Below, one piece after another: positions 51,219 through 60,896 of a stretch of 64,000 nt of DNA (the first letter of the stretch is position 1; each line of letters opens with the position of its first letter). The stretch spans positions 1 to 64,000 of the forward strand of contig CALLUG010000001.1 of the NCBI GenBank assembly GCA_938011315.1, given 5' to 3'. This DNA comes from an uncultured Flavobacteriaceae bacterium. Lineage in GTDB: Bacteria; Bacteroidota; Bacteroidia; Flavobacteriales; Flavobacteriaceae. Under the pieces are notes generated by a model that had not been told where the DNA came from, did not search any database, and was given only the letters and a program-made list of their open reading frames with translations. The position numbers were made by a program, and so were the translations under genes.

Positions 51219-51620
51219 TTACTTTTTAAGTAAGTCTCTTATTTCTGACAATAATTCATTATCTGATGGTCCTGCAGGTGCAGCTGGTGCAGGAGGTGTT
51301 TTTGTTTTATTATAAGCTTTTATAATTACAAACATAACCAAACCTACAATTAATAAGTTGATAATTGTATTTACCCAAGCACCCCATAAAATAGCATTTT
51401 CTGGAGTTGCAACAACACCTGCGGCGTCGACTACAGCTTCGTCAAGAACAATTTTTAATTGTGAAAAATCTGTTCCTCCTGTAAAGTGCCCTACAATAGG
51501 CATAATAATACTATTTACAAATCCATTAACCACTAGGCCAATTGCAGTTGCCATAATAACAGCCACGGCAAATTCTACCACGCCGCCAGTCATTATAAAT
51601 GCTCTAAACTCTTTTAACAT
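51219..51620 (-). CDS. mscL: Large-conductance mechanosensitive channel
   Basis: MLKEFRAFIMTGGVVEFAVAVIMATAIGLVVNGFVNSIIMPIVG. Confidence 0.97.
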   Translation of the reverse strand: MLKEFRAFIMTGGVVEFAVAVIMATAIGLVVNGFVNSIIMPIVGHFTGGTDFSQLKIVLDEAVVDAAGVVATPENAILWGAWVNTIINLLIVGLVMFVIIKAYNKTKTPPAPAAPAGPSDNELLSEIRDLLKK

Positions 51621-51700
51621 AATTATCTATTTTTAGTTATTTTATGCCGCCAATTTAGTTAATTTTTTTAACTATTAAATTAAAAATTACTTTTTTATTG

Positions 51701-52813
51701 CTATTTATCTCGATAAAATATTCGTTTTACACGTTGAGATATACTTGCTAATATTTCGTAGCTAATTGTATTTATAGGATTTGCAAGGTTTTCAATAGTA
51801 TGTGTGGTGTCAAATATAATAACTTCATCACCCTCTTTACAACTAATTTCTGTAATGTTTACCATAATCATGTCCATACAAACATTACCAATTATTACTG
51901 CTTTTTTTTGGTTTATGTATACAAATCCTTTTCCGTTTCCTAGCTGACGTGTTATGCCGTCGGCATGTCCTATAGGGATGGTTGCTATTTTTTGAGGGCT
52001 ATTACTTTTGTAGGCACGGTTATACCCTACGGTATCTCCTTTTTGAATGTAATGAATTTGAGAAATTACAGATTTTAAGGTTGCAATTGGTTTTAAGTTT
52101 TTATTTTGTATTTCAGAATTTCCAAAGCCGTATAAGCCAATTCCGCTACGTACCATATTGAAATGTGCTTCTGGATAGTTTAATAACCCTGAAGTATTGC
52201 ATAAATGCAGTAAGGGTTTATGCTGGAGTTGTTGCGACAGCATATGTGCAACGTTTGTAAATGTTTTAATTTGTGTTTTTGTAAACTCAATTTCGTTAAT
52301 ATCCTCACTGGCAGCTAAGTGCGAAAAAATGCCTTTTAGATGTATTGCTTTAGTGTTTTGAAGTGTTTTGAGTAATTCACCACAGTCATTTTTGGAAAAC
52401 CCTATCCGATTTAGTCCTGTATTAAGTTTTATGTGTACTGGGTAATTTGTTTTATGTTCTTTGTCGAGAATGCTTATAAACTCGTTTAAAATATTAAACT
52501 GATATAAGCTAGGTTCTAAACAATATGCGATAAGTTGTTTTAAGTTTACTGCTTGTGGGTGTAGCACTAAAATGGGAGTAGTAATTCCTGCCTTTCTTAA
52601 TGCAACTCCTTCGCTCGTATATGCTACCGAAAAATAATCTATGCCAAGTGTTTCTAAATATTTTGCAATTTCAATAGCATCACTGCCATATGCAAATGCT
52701 TTTACAACGGCCATAAATTTTGTGCTAGGCTGCAGTTTTGATTTTAAATACTTAAAATTTTGTTTTAAGGCACTTAGGTTTATTTCAAGTACGGTTTCTT
52801 TAGCTTTCGGCAT
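51701..52813 (-). CDS. alr: Alanine racemase
   Basis: [37 protein letters not shown] (PLP Lys), [25 protein letters not shown]. Confidence 0.96.
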   Translation of the reverse strand: MPKAKETVLEINLSALKQNFKYLKSKLQPSTKFMAVVKAFAYGSDAIEIAKYLETLGIDYFSVAYTSEGVALRKAGITTPILVLHPQAVNLKQLIAYCLEPSLYQFNILNEFISILDKEHKTNYPVHIKLNTGLNRIGFSKNDCGELLKTLQNTKAIHLKGIFSHLAASEDINEIEFTKTQIKTFTNVAHMLSQQLQHKPLLHLCNTSGLLNYPEAHFNMVRSGIGLYGFGNSEIQNKNLKPIATLKSVISQIHYIQKGDTVGYNRAYKSNSPQKIATIPIGHADGITRQLGNGKGFVYINQKKAVIIGNVCMDMIMVNITEISCKEGDEVIIFDTTHTIENLANPINTISYEILASISQRVKRIFYRDK

Positions 52814-53450
52814 TATGATTTGGTTTAGAAAGCGTTTTTTTAGTGCTATTAGTTTGTTCGTTCTTGAGATTAGATTTTTGCATTGCTTTGTAGTATGCAG
52901 CTCTGCTTAGGGGTTCATAGGCTTCAACTTCTCCGAGCATAACAAGGGTGTTGTTGTTGGATTTGCGGTAGCTATACTGCGCCAAGTTTCCTGTTTTGGT
53001 ACATACAGCGTGTACTTTGGTTACATACTCTGCCGTAGCCATTAAATTGGGCATTGGACCAAAAGGATTTCCTTTAAAATCCATATCTAACCCAGCAACA
53101 ATAACCCGAATGCCCTTGTTGGCTAGGTTGTTACAAACACGTACAATTTCGTTGTCAAAAAACTGTGCTTCGTCTATTCCAACCACGTCACAATTATCTG
53201 CCAAAATAGGAATGTTAGCAGCAGCAGGTACTGCTGTAGATAAAATTTGATTGTTGTCGTGCGATACGACGTTGTCTTGATCGTAACGAGTATCTATGGT
53301 AGGCTTAAATATTTCAACCTTTTGTTTAGCAAATTGCGCTCGTTTTAGCCTTCGGATTAGCTCCTCGGTTTTTCCAGAAAACATAGAGCCACAAATAACT
53401 TCTATCCAGCCAAACTGTTCTTTAGGATTTACTGTATTTTCAAGAAACAT
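52800..53450 (-). CDS. tdk: Thymidine kinase
   Basis: [51 protein letters not shown]; overlaps alr start. Confidence 0.97.
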   Translation of the reverse strand: MFLENTVNPKEQFGWIEVICGSMFSGKTEELIRRLKRAQFAKQKVEIFKPTIDTRYDQDNVVSHDNNQILSTAVPAAANIPILADNCDVVGIDEAQFFDNEIVRVCNNLANKGIRVIVAGLDMDFKGNPFGPMPNLMATAEYVTKVHAVCTKTGNLAQYSYRKSNNNTLVMLGEVEAYEPLSRAAYYKAMQKSNLKNEQTNSTKKTLSKPNHNAES

Positions 53451-53515
53451 GCTCTAGTGTTAGGGGGTTAACATAAATTTTGTTGTGTATAAAAGTACAA
53501 TAATTTTTGAGTACA

Positions 53516-54553
53516 TTAAGTATTATTTATGCACTCTATACCAGAGGCGATAAGTTGCCATTGTAAACGTAATTGATCGTCCCAAGGCATCGGTTTTATG
53601 TTTAGATTTTGCATTTCTTTAGTTAAGTTTGAAGCACTTAAATCTCCAGAAATTAATAAGGATTTCCATAATGAAAACTGAGCAGACCATTCTTGCAAAT
53701 AAGTATCTGGCCAAACCAAAGGGCGTTCTTTTTTAGGAAATAAAAATAAAGGCATCTCTGAAACTAAGCTCAAACAATCCCCTCCTAAACTGCGGATAGA
53801 CTCCATAGAGTTTGCGTGAAACTTATTCGCCATTTTAGGCTCGTTACGGTTTAGAAAATAATGCTGCATACCTTTAGCACTTGGGCAAGAACAAAATCCT
53901 TCTGCAATACGGTAAAACCCTTTTTCTCCATGTCTATCCAAATCGAATAAGTCATAACCTAAAGAGCTTGTTCTCTTTGCGCATTGTTGTTGTAAACTGT
54001 ATGTTTTATTTGCCCAAGCCCTATTAATTAAAAACCAAGCGCCATAGGCTTTTGCCATTCCATGAAGAGAAACATGGAGGTTAAATGGGGCTTTTGCAGT
54101 TTTCCAAAAATTGTAAACAGCAGTGTTTTCTGGACGTAAAGCAGCTATACGTTTATCAATTGGGTATCCAAATTCTAAGTCTTTGCCAGGGGGTTCCCTA
54201 ACAACATTTATAAGATACTTAGCCAAATCGGTATTTTTATCCTTATAACTATACCATTTTTTATTAACAAACTCACCGTCAGGATTAGTATGTGGTACGA
54301 TATACCAACTGTAGTTTTTTAGTAAGCTATTTGTTTTTGGTAAGTTAGATAGGTAAGATACGAGCTTTTTTAGTAATAATGGTCCAATAGGTTCATCGGC
54401 ATGATTTCCGGCAATTAAGCTTATGTTTTTTAAGCCTTTTCCAAATTTAAACCCTTGTATTGATCTTCCTTTAACAGAGGTTCCTATGGTGCAGCCTTCA
54501 ACAGCAACTAAGGGTTGTTTTAAGATTTCATTAATATGAGAATACAGAGTCAT
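53516..54553 (-). CDS. M14 family zinc carboxypeptidase
   Basis: SLIAGNHADEPIGPLLLKKLVSYL (HxxE-like), WYIVPHTNPDGEFVNKKW, NLHVSLHGMAKAYGAWFLI. Confidence 0.87.
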   Translation of the reverse strand: MTLYSHINEILKQPLVAVEGCTIGTSVKGRSIQGFKFGKGLKNISLIAGNHADEPIGPLLLKKLVSYLSNLPKTNSLLKNYSWYIVPHTNPDGEFVNKKWYSYKDKNTDLAKYLINVVREPPGKDLEFGYPIDKRIAALRPENTAVYNFWKTAKAPFNLHVSLHGMAKAYGAWFLINRAWANKTYSLQQQCAKRTSSLGYDLFDLDRHGEKGFYRIAEGFCSCPSAKGMQHYFLNRNEPKMANKFHANSMESIRSLGGDCLSLVSEMPLFLFPKKERPLVWPDTYLQEWSAQFSLWKSLLISGDLSASNLTKEMQNLNIKPMPWDDQLRLQWQLIASGIECINNT

Positions 54554-54582
54554 AATGTTACGGCATGTTCACATTAATCTTG

Positions 54583-54993
54583 CTATAGTTTTCTGTCTGC
54601 CTCATTAATTTTATAATCATTAATACTTGCGTAGCGTTTTGTCATAAGACCATTAGAATCAAACTCCCAATTTTCATTTCCGTAAGCCCGAAACCATTGT
54701 CCTGCTTTATTTCGGTATTCATATTCAAATCGCACAGCAATTCTATTATTGTTATAAGCCCAAAGTTCTTTTTTTAGTTTGTAGTCGATTTCATTATTCC
54801 ATTTGTTTTCCAAAAAAGCACGAACTTCTTCTCTACCATTAATAAATTGGGATCGATTACGCCACTCAGTATCCACACTATAAGCCATAGCTACTTTTTC
54901 TGGATTTTTAGTGTTCCAAGCATCTTCTGCGGCTTGTATTTTTTGTTGTGCTGTTTGTAGTGTAAAGGGCGGTAAGGGTAGTTTTTGTTCCAT
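54583..54993 (-). CDS. NTF2-like / DUF1348 family protein
   Basis: AWNTKNPEKVAMAYSVDTEWRNRSQFINGREEVRAFLENKW...ELWAYNNNRIAVRFEYEYRNKAGQWFRAYGNENWEFD. Confidence 0.93.
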   Translation of the reverse strand: MEQKLPLPPFTLQTAQQKIQAAEDAWNTKNPEKVAMAYSVDTEWRNRSQFINGREEVRAFLENKWNNEIDYKLKKELWAYNNNRIAVRFEYEYRNKAGQWFRAYGNENWEFDSNGLMTKRYASINDYKINEADRKL

Positions 54994-55084
54994 AATAGTT
55001 AATTACTATTGGCTACTAATTGTAAGGTTTAGAAATTAAAAAACTGCAATTGAATTGTTCTTAATTAGGCTCAATCTAATATTT

Positions 55085-56338
55085 TTATAGATTAAAGGCT
55101 GTTTTTATGTCGTTTACGTAATCTAGTTTTTCCCAAGTAAATAGCTCTACGTCTATGGTTTGCGATTCCCCATTGGGTTTGTAAAATGTTTTGGATACGA
55201 TTTCGTTTTTTCTTCCCATATGTCCATAAGCAGCTGTTTCGCTATACATTGGGTTACGTAGTTTTAAACGGGACTCTATAGCAGCTGGTCGCATATCGAA
55301 AATAGCACTAATTTTTTTTGCAATGTCGCCATCACTAATATTGAGAGGGCATGTGCCGTAAGTGTTTACAAAAATCCCCATAGGTTCTACAACGCCAATG
55401 GCATAGGAAACTTGTACTAAAATTTCGTTACAAACACCTGCGGCAACTAAGTTTTTAGCAATGTGCCTTGTTGCATAGGCAGCACTTCTGTCAACTTTGC
55501 TTGGGTCTTTTCCTGAAAATGCACCGCCACCGTGAGCTCCTTTTCCGCCGTAAGTATCGACTATAATTTTTCGTCCTGTCAATCCGGTATCGCCGTGTGG
55601 TCCCCCAATCACAAATTTTCCGGTAGGGTTTATATGGTATGTAATATTATTATTAAACAGTGCTTGTATATTGCTAGGGAGTTGCGCAATAACTCTAGGG
55701 ATTAAAATGTTTATAACATCTTCCCTAATTTTACTAAGCATGGCATCGTCTGTGTCAAAATCGTCATGTTGTGTGGATACTACAATAGCATCAATACGTT
55801 GAGGGATATTGTCGTCGTTGTAAGCTATGGTTACTTGGCTCTTGGAGTCGGGCCTTAGGTAGGTAACGTCGTTATTTTCTCTTCGTAATTTTGCAAGTTC
55901 TATTAAAATTTTGTGAGACAAATCTAGCGCTAAAGGCATGTAGTTTTCTGTTTCTTTAGTTGCGTAACCAAACATCATTCCTTGGTCTCCAGCGCCTTGT
56001 TCGTCTTTGCTAGCTCTATCTATGCCACGGTTAATATCATCAGACTGTTCGTGTATGGCAGAGAATACGCCGCACGAGTTGCCATCAAACATATATTCGC
56101 TTTTTGTGTAACCAATGTTGTTTATGGTTTCTCTTGCTATTTTTTGAACATCAAGATATGTTTTAGATTTTACCTCTCCAGCAAGAACAACTTGTCCTGT
56201 AGTGACTAAGGTTTCGCAGGCTACTTTTGAGTTTTTGTCGAAAGCTAAAAAATTATCGATTAGTGCATCGCTAATTTGGTCTGCTACTTTGTCTGGATGT
56301 CCTTCTGAAACACTTTCTGATGTAAATAAATACCCCAT
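55085..56338 (-). CDS. metK: S-adenosylmethionine synthetase
   Basis: [65 protein letters not shown]. Confidence 0.98.
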   Translation of the reverse strand: MGYLFTSESVSEGHPDKVADQISDALIDNFLAFDKNSKVACETLVTTGQVVLAGEVKSKTYLDVQKIARETINNIGYTKSEYMFDGNSCGVFSAIHEQSDDINRGIDRASKDEQGAGDQGMMFGYATKETENYMPLALDLSHKILIELAKLRRENNDVTYLRPDSKSQVTIAYNDDNIPQRIDAIVVSTQHDDFDTDDAMLSKIREDVINILIPRVIAQLPSNIQALFNNNITYHINPTGKFVIGGPHGDTGLTGRKIIVDTYGGKGAHGGGAFSGKDPSKVDRSAAYATRHIAKNLVAAGVCNEILVQVSYAIGVVEPMGIFVNTYGTCPLNISDGDIAKKISAIFDMRPAAIESRLKLRNPMYSETAAYGHMGRKNEIVSKTFYKPNGESQTIDVELFTWEKLDYVNDIKTAFNL

Positions 56339-56389
56339 TCTATTTTTTAAATTATATTGAAGATTTGACGAAAGCGTCGAAGGAAGTTT

Positions 56390-56470
56390 ACACTGCCTTT
56401 AGCATTTTTATCTCAAACAATAATACGTGTTAGAGTGAGGTTGCAATCAGTCAAATCTATCCTCATGTTG
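56390..56470 (-). ncRNA. Probable SAM-II riboswitch upstream of metK, with an extra hairpin
   Basis: Minus strand: TGAGGATAGATTTGACTGATTGCAACCTCACTCTAACACGTATTATTGTTTGAGATAAAAATGCTAAAGGCAGT. P1 TGAGG/CCTCA, GATTTnAC..ATTGCAA core, ATAAAAATGCTAAAGGCAG 3' core, pseudoknot ACTG/CAGT. Directly downstream of TATCTTTG. Confidence 0.8.
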
Positions 56471-56475
56471 TTATA

Positions 56476-56483
56476 CAAAGATA
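56476..56483 (-). promoter_or_regulatory. Bacteroidota -7 promoter element TATCTTTG for the riboswitch-metK transcript
   Basis: caaagata on + strand, about 10 bp before the P1 stem. Confidence 0.65.
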
Positions 56484-56656
56484 CATATTATATCTAAAAA
56501 AAACAGACTAAATAAAAGAACAAAGTTTAACTAACAGAAATGTAAATTAATAGTATGAATCATATTGTAATTTTGATTATGAAATACTTTGTGTAAGTAG
56601 CTGTAATTAATGAATGGTAAGCGACTTGTATCCTTGCTTTTTTTGGTAGAGATAGT

Positions 56657-58039
56657 TTATAAGTATATTTCGTCTTTTACATAACTTGCATTTAACCAAA
56701 AACAATGTTTTGTATACTCGGTAAGCTTTGTTAATTTATCTGCAATTGGTAATTCATAAGTATCGTCTTTGTCTCTTGCATGCGGTCTAACGTGGCTAAT
56801 TCTATTTTCGATTTTCTTTGGAAAAAAGGTTTTTCTAACTCCTTTTTCAGTTACTTCTTTTACAATTTTTCCTTTCGAAACAGTTTCTACCATTTTTTTC
56901 CAAACTTTCTTTGCTTCAAGAATATCAGAATGTTGCATATTCCAAAATTTAACTTTTCTTAAAATCAACTTTTCTCCCTCAAATTGATAAAACACAAAGA
57001 AAAATTTACTTTCCAAAATGTTTTTAAAACCTGAGTCTTCCCAATCTGTTTCAATAAGTTCTTGATATTGAAATGTTGGAAATGAAATGTCTTCTTTTGG
57101 TAAATTATTTTCTTTAAGTCTGATTGTTTTCACTTGAATATCAGCTTTTTCAAATTCCTCTATTTTTTGACCAAGTTTAAGCCCTAAAATTGCATTTGTT
57201 AAGTTTGCAAAATAGCTTTTTGCATTTTGATTAAGATTTAATTCTAGGTCTTTTTCTATTTGTTCTGCGGATTTTCCATAGAACGGATGAAACTTTAAAA
57301 TTACTATTTCTTCTAAAGATTGAACCTTGTCTAAAATTTCAGGTCTTTCAATTATTTTGCCATAAATAGCAGTTTCTTCTTGGGCAATATTTGCAATTAT
57401 ATGATTTACATAACCTTGTTTTAAAGAATATGCTCTTTGTTTCGCTTTTTTTTCATTGAAAGGTTGGTCTCTAAACGATTTTAAAGCTGTTGAACCTTTT
57501 GTACAAGCGCCAAGATAAAAGGTGTCTCCTTCGGATAATTCGTGTGCTTTTCCGTCCTTAATTTTTTGATTGATATATTCCCAATCTTGTTTTATGATTT
57601 TTAAATCTTCACTTGGGTATTTCCAACTGTCAACTAATTTTATAATGTAGTCAAGTAGGCTTAAATCTCTATTGTGAAGATAAAATATTAATAGCAAATG
57701 ACAATTTTTCTTCCAAAATGAACTTGTTTCAAAATCTTCTTCGTGTACTTTTAAGTAATTAATAATATTTAAAACTAACCTTTCTTTAGAGCGAAATTCT
57801 CCATTTTTTAGAATTTTTAATGGACTTGATTTAAGTTCCATTCCAGCTTCTCTAAAATCAGGTTCTGCATCTGAATTTGGTTCGTAACCGAAATAGAATT
57901 TTTCTAATATTTGACCAAAATTACCTTTTCCTTTATAACCATGTTTTTCAATTTCAATGCCACAAGCCTCCCTTAAAGTTTGGTCTTTTAATAATTTAGC
58001 AAATTCAATAATTGAGTCTGCTGAATTTATATTATACAT
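56657..58039 (-). CDS. Sau3AI/MutH-like type II restriction endonuclease (predicted GATC-type)
   Basis: GYKGKGNFGQILEKFYFGYEPNSDAEPDFREAGMELKSSPLK resembles the MutH/Sau3AI catalytic region (E..DxxxxGxELK). The track start at 58045 is TTG; the ATG at 58039 overlaps the methyltransferase stop (ATGTATAA). Confidence 0.85.
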   Translation of the reverse strand: MYNINSADSIIEFAKLLKDQTLREACGIEIEKHGYKGKGNFGQILEKFYFGYEPNSDAEPDFREAGMELKSSPLKILKNGEFRSKERLVLNIINYLKVHEEDFETSSFWKKNCHLLLIFYLHNRDLSLLDYIIKLVDSWKYPSEDLKIIKQDWEYINQKIKDGKAHELSEGDTFYLGACTKGSTALKSFRDQPFNEKKAKQRAYSLKQGYVNHIIANIAQEETAIYGKIIERPEILDKVQSLEEIVILKFHPFYGKSAEQIEKDLELNLNQNAKSYFANLTNAILGLKLGQKIEEFEKADIQVKTIRLKENNLPKEDISFPTFQYQELIETDWEDSGFKNILESKFFFVFYQFEGEKLILRKVKFWNMQHSDILEAKKVWKKMVETVSKGKIVKEVTEKGVRKTFFPKKIENRISHVRPHARDKDDTYELPIADKLTKLTEYTKHCFWLNASYVKDEIYL

Positions 58040-59264
58040 ACTCAAATTGATTTATCTGTTTATAAAGTTCTATTCCAATGTTTTCGATTATTCCAATTAC
58101 TAGAGCATTTCCCATAAAGAATGCGCGTTTTGTGTTTGTAATTCCATCTAACTTGGTGTGGTTGTCTGGGAACATGTTTAGTCGCTCCAATTCAATTGGG
58201 GTTAATCTTCGCAAACCTCGATTGGAAACAATTACGTGCTTAAATCTTGAGGGTGATTTTCCACCTTCTCCCGTTATTATAGTTCTTGAAGCATTGTCTA
58301 GGGCATCAGGGTAAATCATTCCACCTTCTGAATATTTGTAAACAAAGCCGTCTGCTGATTTTCGCTCAATGGTTTTTGCTCCCTTTAAATATTCCCATTT
58401 TTGCTTGTCTTTTTCAGCTATAAAAAATTCAGAAGTTACTTCTCCGTTTTGTAAAACATCACCTAAAACAGTTTTTTCTCCGTTATAATTTGGGACTGTT
58501 TTAGTTGTATAAACTTTATTTTTTATAAGTAAACCTGTATTTTGAAAAGGGGATAATTTTCCGTTTTTATTGAAATTGTTAGTTATTTCTACTAAATTCC
58601 CTTTTAATTCAACGTTTTGAATTGAATTTGTTTTTTCTACAGGAAAAGCATTTGCAATCGTTCCTTCTTTGGTTAACCAATTTGTTTTGTTAGATTTTTG
58701 AAGTCTTTTGTAGATTTCTGTAGATTTATGATAACCAATAAAGAAAACTCTTCTTCTTCTTTGTGGCATTCCGTATTCTGCTGCGTTTATAACCCTCCAC
58801 TCTACTGCATACCCTAAATTGTTTAAGCTTTGCAGCATTACTGCAAAATCACGTCCTCTTTGTTTTGCTGGTGATTTAAGTAGTCTGTCAACGTTTTCTA
58901 AAAACAAGTATTTTGGTTTATTCTTTTTAGTTTCTAAAATTTGATGAATTGACCACCAAAGAACACCTTTTTTTCCTTTCAACCCTTTTGAGTTGTGTAA
59001 TGTTGTTGCAACTGAATAATCTTGACAAGGAAATCCGCCAACTAATAAATCGTGATCTGGAATTTCTTCTACGTTTCTAGCTACAATCTTATTAATATCT
59101 TCGTTTGAGTGATTTTCTTTTCCAAAACGTTTTTCATACACTTTTGATGCGTGTTGCATTTTTGTTGATGGTTCCCATTGATTACTCCAAATAACTTCAT
59201 AGTTGCTTTTTTCAAGACCAAGACGAAAACCTCCAACTCCCGCAAATAACTCTACAACTTTCAT
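58032..59264 (-). CDS. DNA (cytosine-5-)-methyltransferase
   Basis: MKVVELFAGVGGFRLGLEKSNYEVIWSNQWEPSTK, DLLVGGFPCQDYSVA (PC motif), FLENVDRLLKSP, NAAEYGMPQRRRRVFFIGY, RRLTPIELERLNMFPDN. The second Met at 59264 is the preferred start. Confidence 0.95.
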   Translation of the reverse strand: MKVVELFAGVGGFRLGLEKSNYEVIWSNQWEPSTKMQHASKVYEKRFGKENHSNEDINKIVARNVEEIPDHDLLVGGFPCQDYSVATTLHNSKGLKGKKGVLWWSIHQILETKKNKPKYLFLENVDRLLKSPAKQRGRDFAVMLQSLNNLGYAVEWRVINAAEYGMPQRRRRVFFIGYHKSTEIYKRLQKSNKTNWLTKEGTIANAFPVEKTNSIQNVELKGNLVEITNNFNKNGKLSPFQNTGLLIKNKVYTTKTVPNYNGEKTVLGDVLQNGEVTSEFFIAEKDKQKWEYLKGAKTIERKSADGFVYKYSEGGMIYPDALDNASRTIITGEGGKSPSRFKHVIVSNRGLRRLTPIELERLNMFPDNHTKLDGITNTKRAFFMGNALVIGIIENIGIELYKQINQFEYV

Positions 59265-59265
59265 T

Positions 59266-59570
59266 TTAGTATTTTTCATTTTCTTGTGCTTTGTAATAGT
59301 TGATTTTTTCTTGTGCTATTTTCAATATTTCGGAAATAGATTCTGTATGCTTTAGCTTGTCTGTAATTTTTTTGAAAACCAATTTATTAGAAGTTCATTC
59401 TCCAAAAGCTTATAAAATTTAGCAACTCTTACGATTTGTTTTTTCATTTTTCTCAAACTTACTAGTTAGGGATTGGTCAATATTTATTTTAGCCGCAATT
59501 TTACGTAGAGTTAAACCTTTTTCTTGCCTTGCGCATGTCAAAGTATTTTTTAGTGTTTTCAGTGGTATAA
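59266..59570 (-). pseudogene. Frameshifted XRE/HTH-type controller gene upstream of the methyltransferase
   Basis: Minus strand frame from 59532: ARQEKGLTLRKIAAKINIDQSLTSKFEKNEKTNRKSC*. A second frame gives VRVAKFYKLLENELLINWFSKK, and a third, after an A7 run, gives KITDKLKHTESISEILKIAQEKINYYKAQENEKY*, ending 1 nt before the 59264 ATG. Confidence 0.7.
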
Positions 59571-59678
59571 AAACATTTTTTATTAACCTCGATATTCTGC
59601 AAGAAAGTTTAGTTTTGATTTTTAGAGCTTTAAAATAAAGTATAAAGGTTAAATGTATAATTAATTAAATGGACTATT

Positions 59679-60758
59679 TTAATTGCTTTCAGTTTGGACT
59701 GTATTAACATTTACCTTAGCATCATGCGATAGATTAATATTACCAGAAATAATAACTTCTTGTCCTTCGGCTAAGCCTTTGCTAATAGCGTACACAGTAC
59801 TATTTTCTGCCAAAACATCTACATATTTCCATTTTGCTAAACCACTTTTTTTATCGTAGATAAAAACCACTTTTAGGTTAGAACGCAATACTAAGGCTGT
59901 TTTTGGAACTACGATAATGTCTTTAATGGGATGATTAATATGCACTTTAACATGCATACCATCGAATAGCTTTATATTATTGCGATTAATTTTGGCTTTA
60001 ATTTTAATTAAACCATTGTTGTCTACTAAGGGGTTAATTTCGCTAATACTTCCTTTGTAGGAAATGTCACTATTAACAAACGATGTAATTGTAATGTCTT
60101 GGTTGTTGTTTAGGTAAGGGAGTTCATTTTCTAATACAGAAAAGACGACTTCCATTTGATTTTGGCTTATAACGATGCAAAAAACATCGGACGAGGTGGC
60201 ATAGTTCCCTGTTTTGGCTTCAATATTAGCAATTACACCAGCAAAAGGTGCGCGTAGTTTTGTTTGGTTGTATTGCAATTGTGCTTCTTTTAGAGCGTTT
60301 TTAGCTTCAAATAGACCACTTTTTATTTGCAAATTTTTAAGCATTTCGTCCGAGATGTTGGCGTCGTTGGCAACGCCGTAGTTTATTTTTTCTTCTTGAA
60401 ATTTATTTTCTGCTTTTTCTAATTCTATTTCTGCTTTTTGTATTGTATTGGCTAAAGCTTCGCTATCTAATGTGGCAAGTAGTTGTCCTTTACTAACGCG
60501 TTGTCCGTTTTTTACGTGTATGCTTGCAATACGCTCACTAGTTTTAAAACGCAATTCGCTTTTTTGTAGCGCTTCTATTTTACCGTTAGCCACAATTTGT
60601 TTTTGAAAGACTTCTTTTTTAACAAGTGATGTTGTTACGGTTACCCCTTTGCTCTCTATAGTAGAGGCTGCTATTTCTTGTGTTTCAGTGTTTTCTGTTT
60701 TGGTATTACAACTCACAAGTAGTGTTATTGCAAAAGCAAAAATGATGGTTTTGTGCAT
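59679..60758 (-). CDS. Efflux RND transporter periplasmic adaptor (HlyD/MFP), orphan lipoprotein
   Basis: Lipobox LLVSCNTK; IASIHVKNGQRVSKGQLLATLDSEALANTIQKAEIELEKAENKFQEEK; LRAPFAGVIANIEAKTGNYATSSDVFCIV. Confidence 0.9.
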   Translation of the reverse strand: MHKTIIFAFAITLLVSCNTKTENTETQEIAASTIESKGVTVTTSLVKKEVFQKQIVANGKIEALQKSELRFKTSERIASIHVKNGQRVSKGQLLATLDSEALANTIQKAEIELEKAENKFQEEKINYGVANDANISDEMLKNLQIKSGLFEAKNALKEAQLQYNQTKLRAPFAGVIANIEAKTGNYATSSDVFCIVISQNQMEVVFSVLENELPYLNNNQDITITSFVNSDISYKGSISEINPLVDNNGLIKIKAKINRNNIKLFDGMHVKVHINHPIKDIIVVPKTALVLRSNLKVVFIYDKKSGLAKWKYVDVLAENSTVYAISKGLAEGQEVIISGNINLSHDAKVNVNTVQTESN

Positions 60759-60896
60759 AGGTTGAATTTTACAAGTTCTAAAGTAATCAAATTAATATTA
60801 TAAATTATGAAAAATATTAAGTTATTTTGATTAAAAAAACAAGTATTAACATTTTACTCATTCTTGTTTAATGGTATAAAAAGAATTAGCGTGTAG

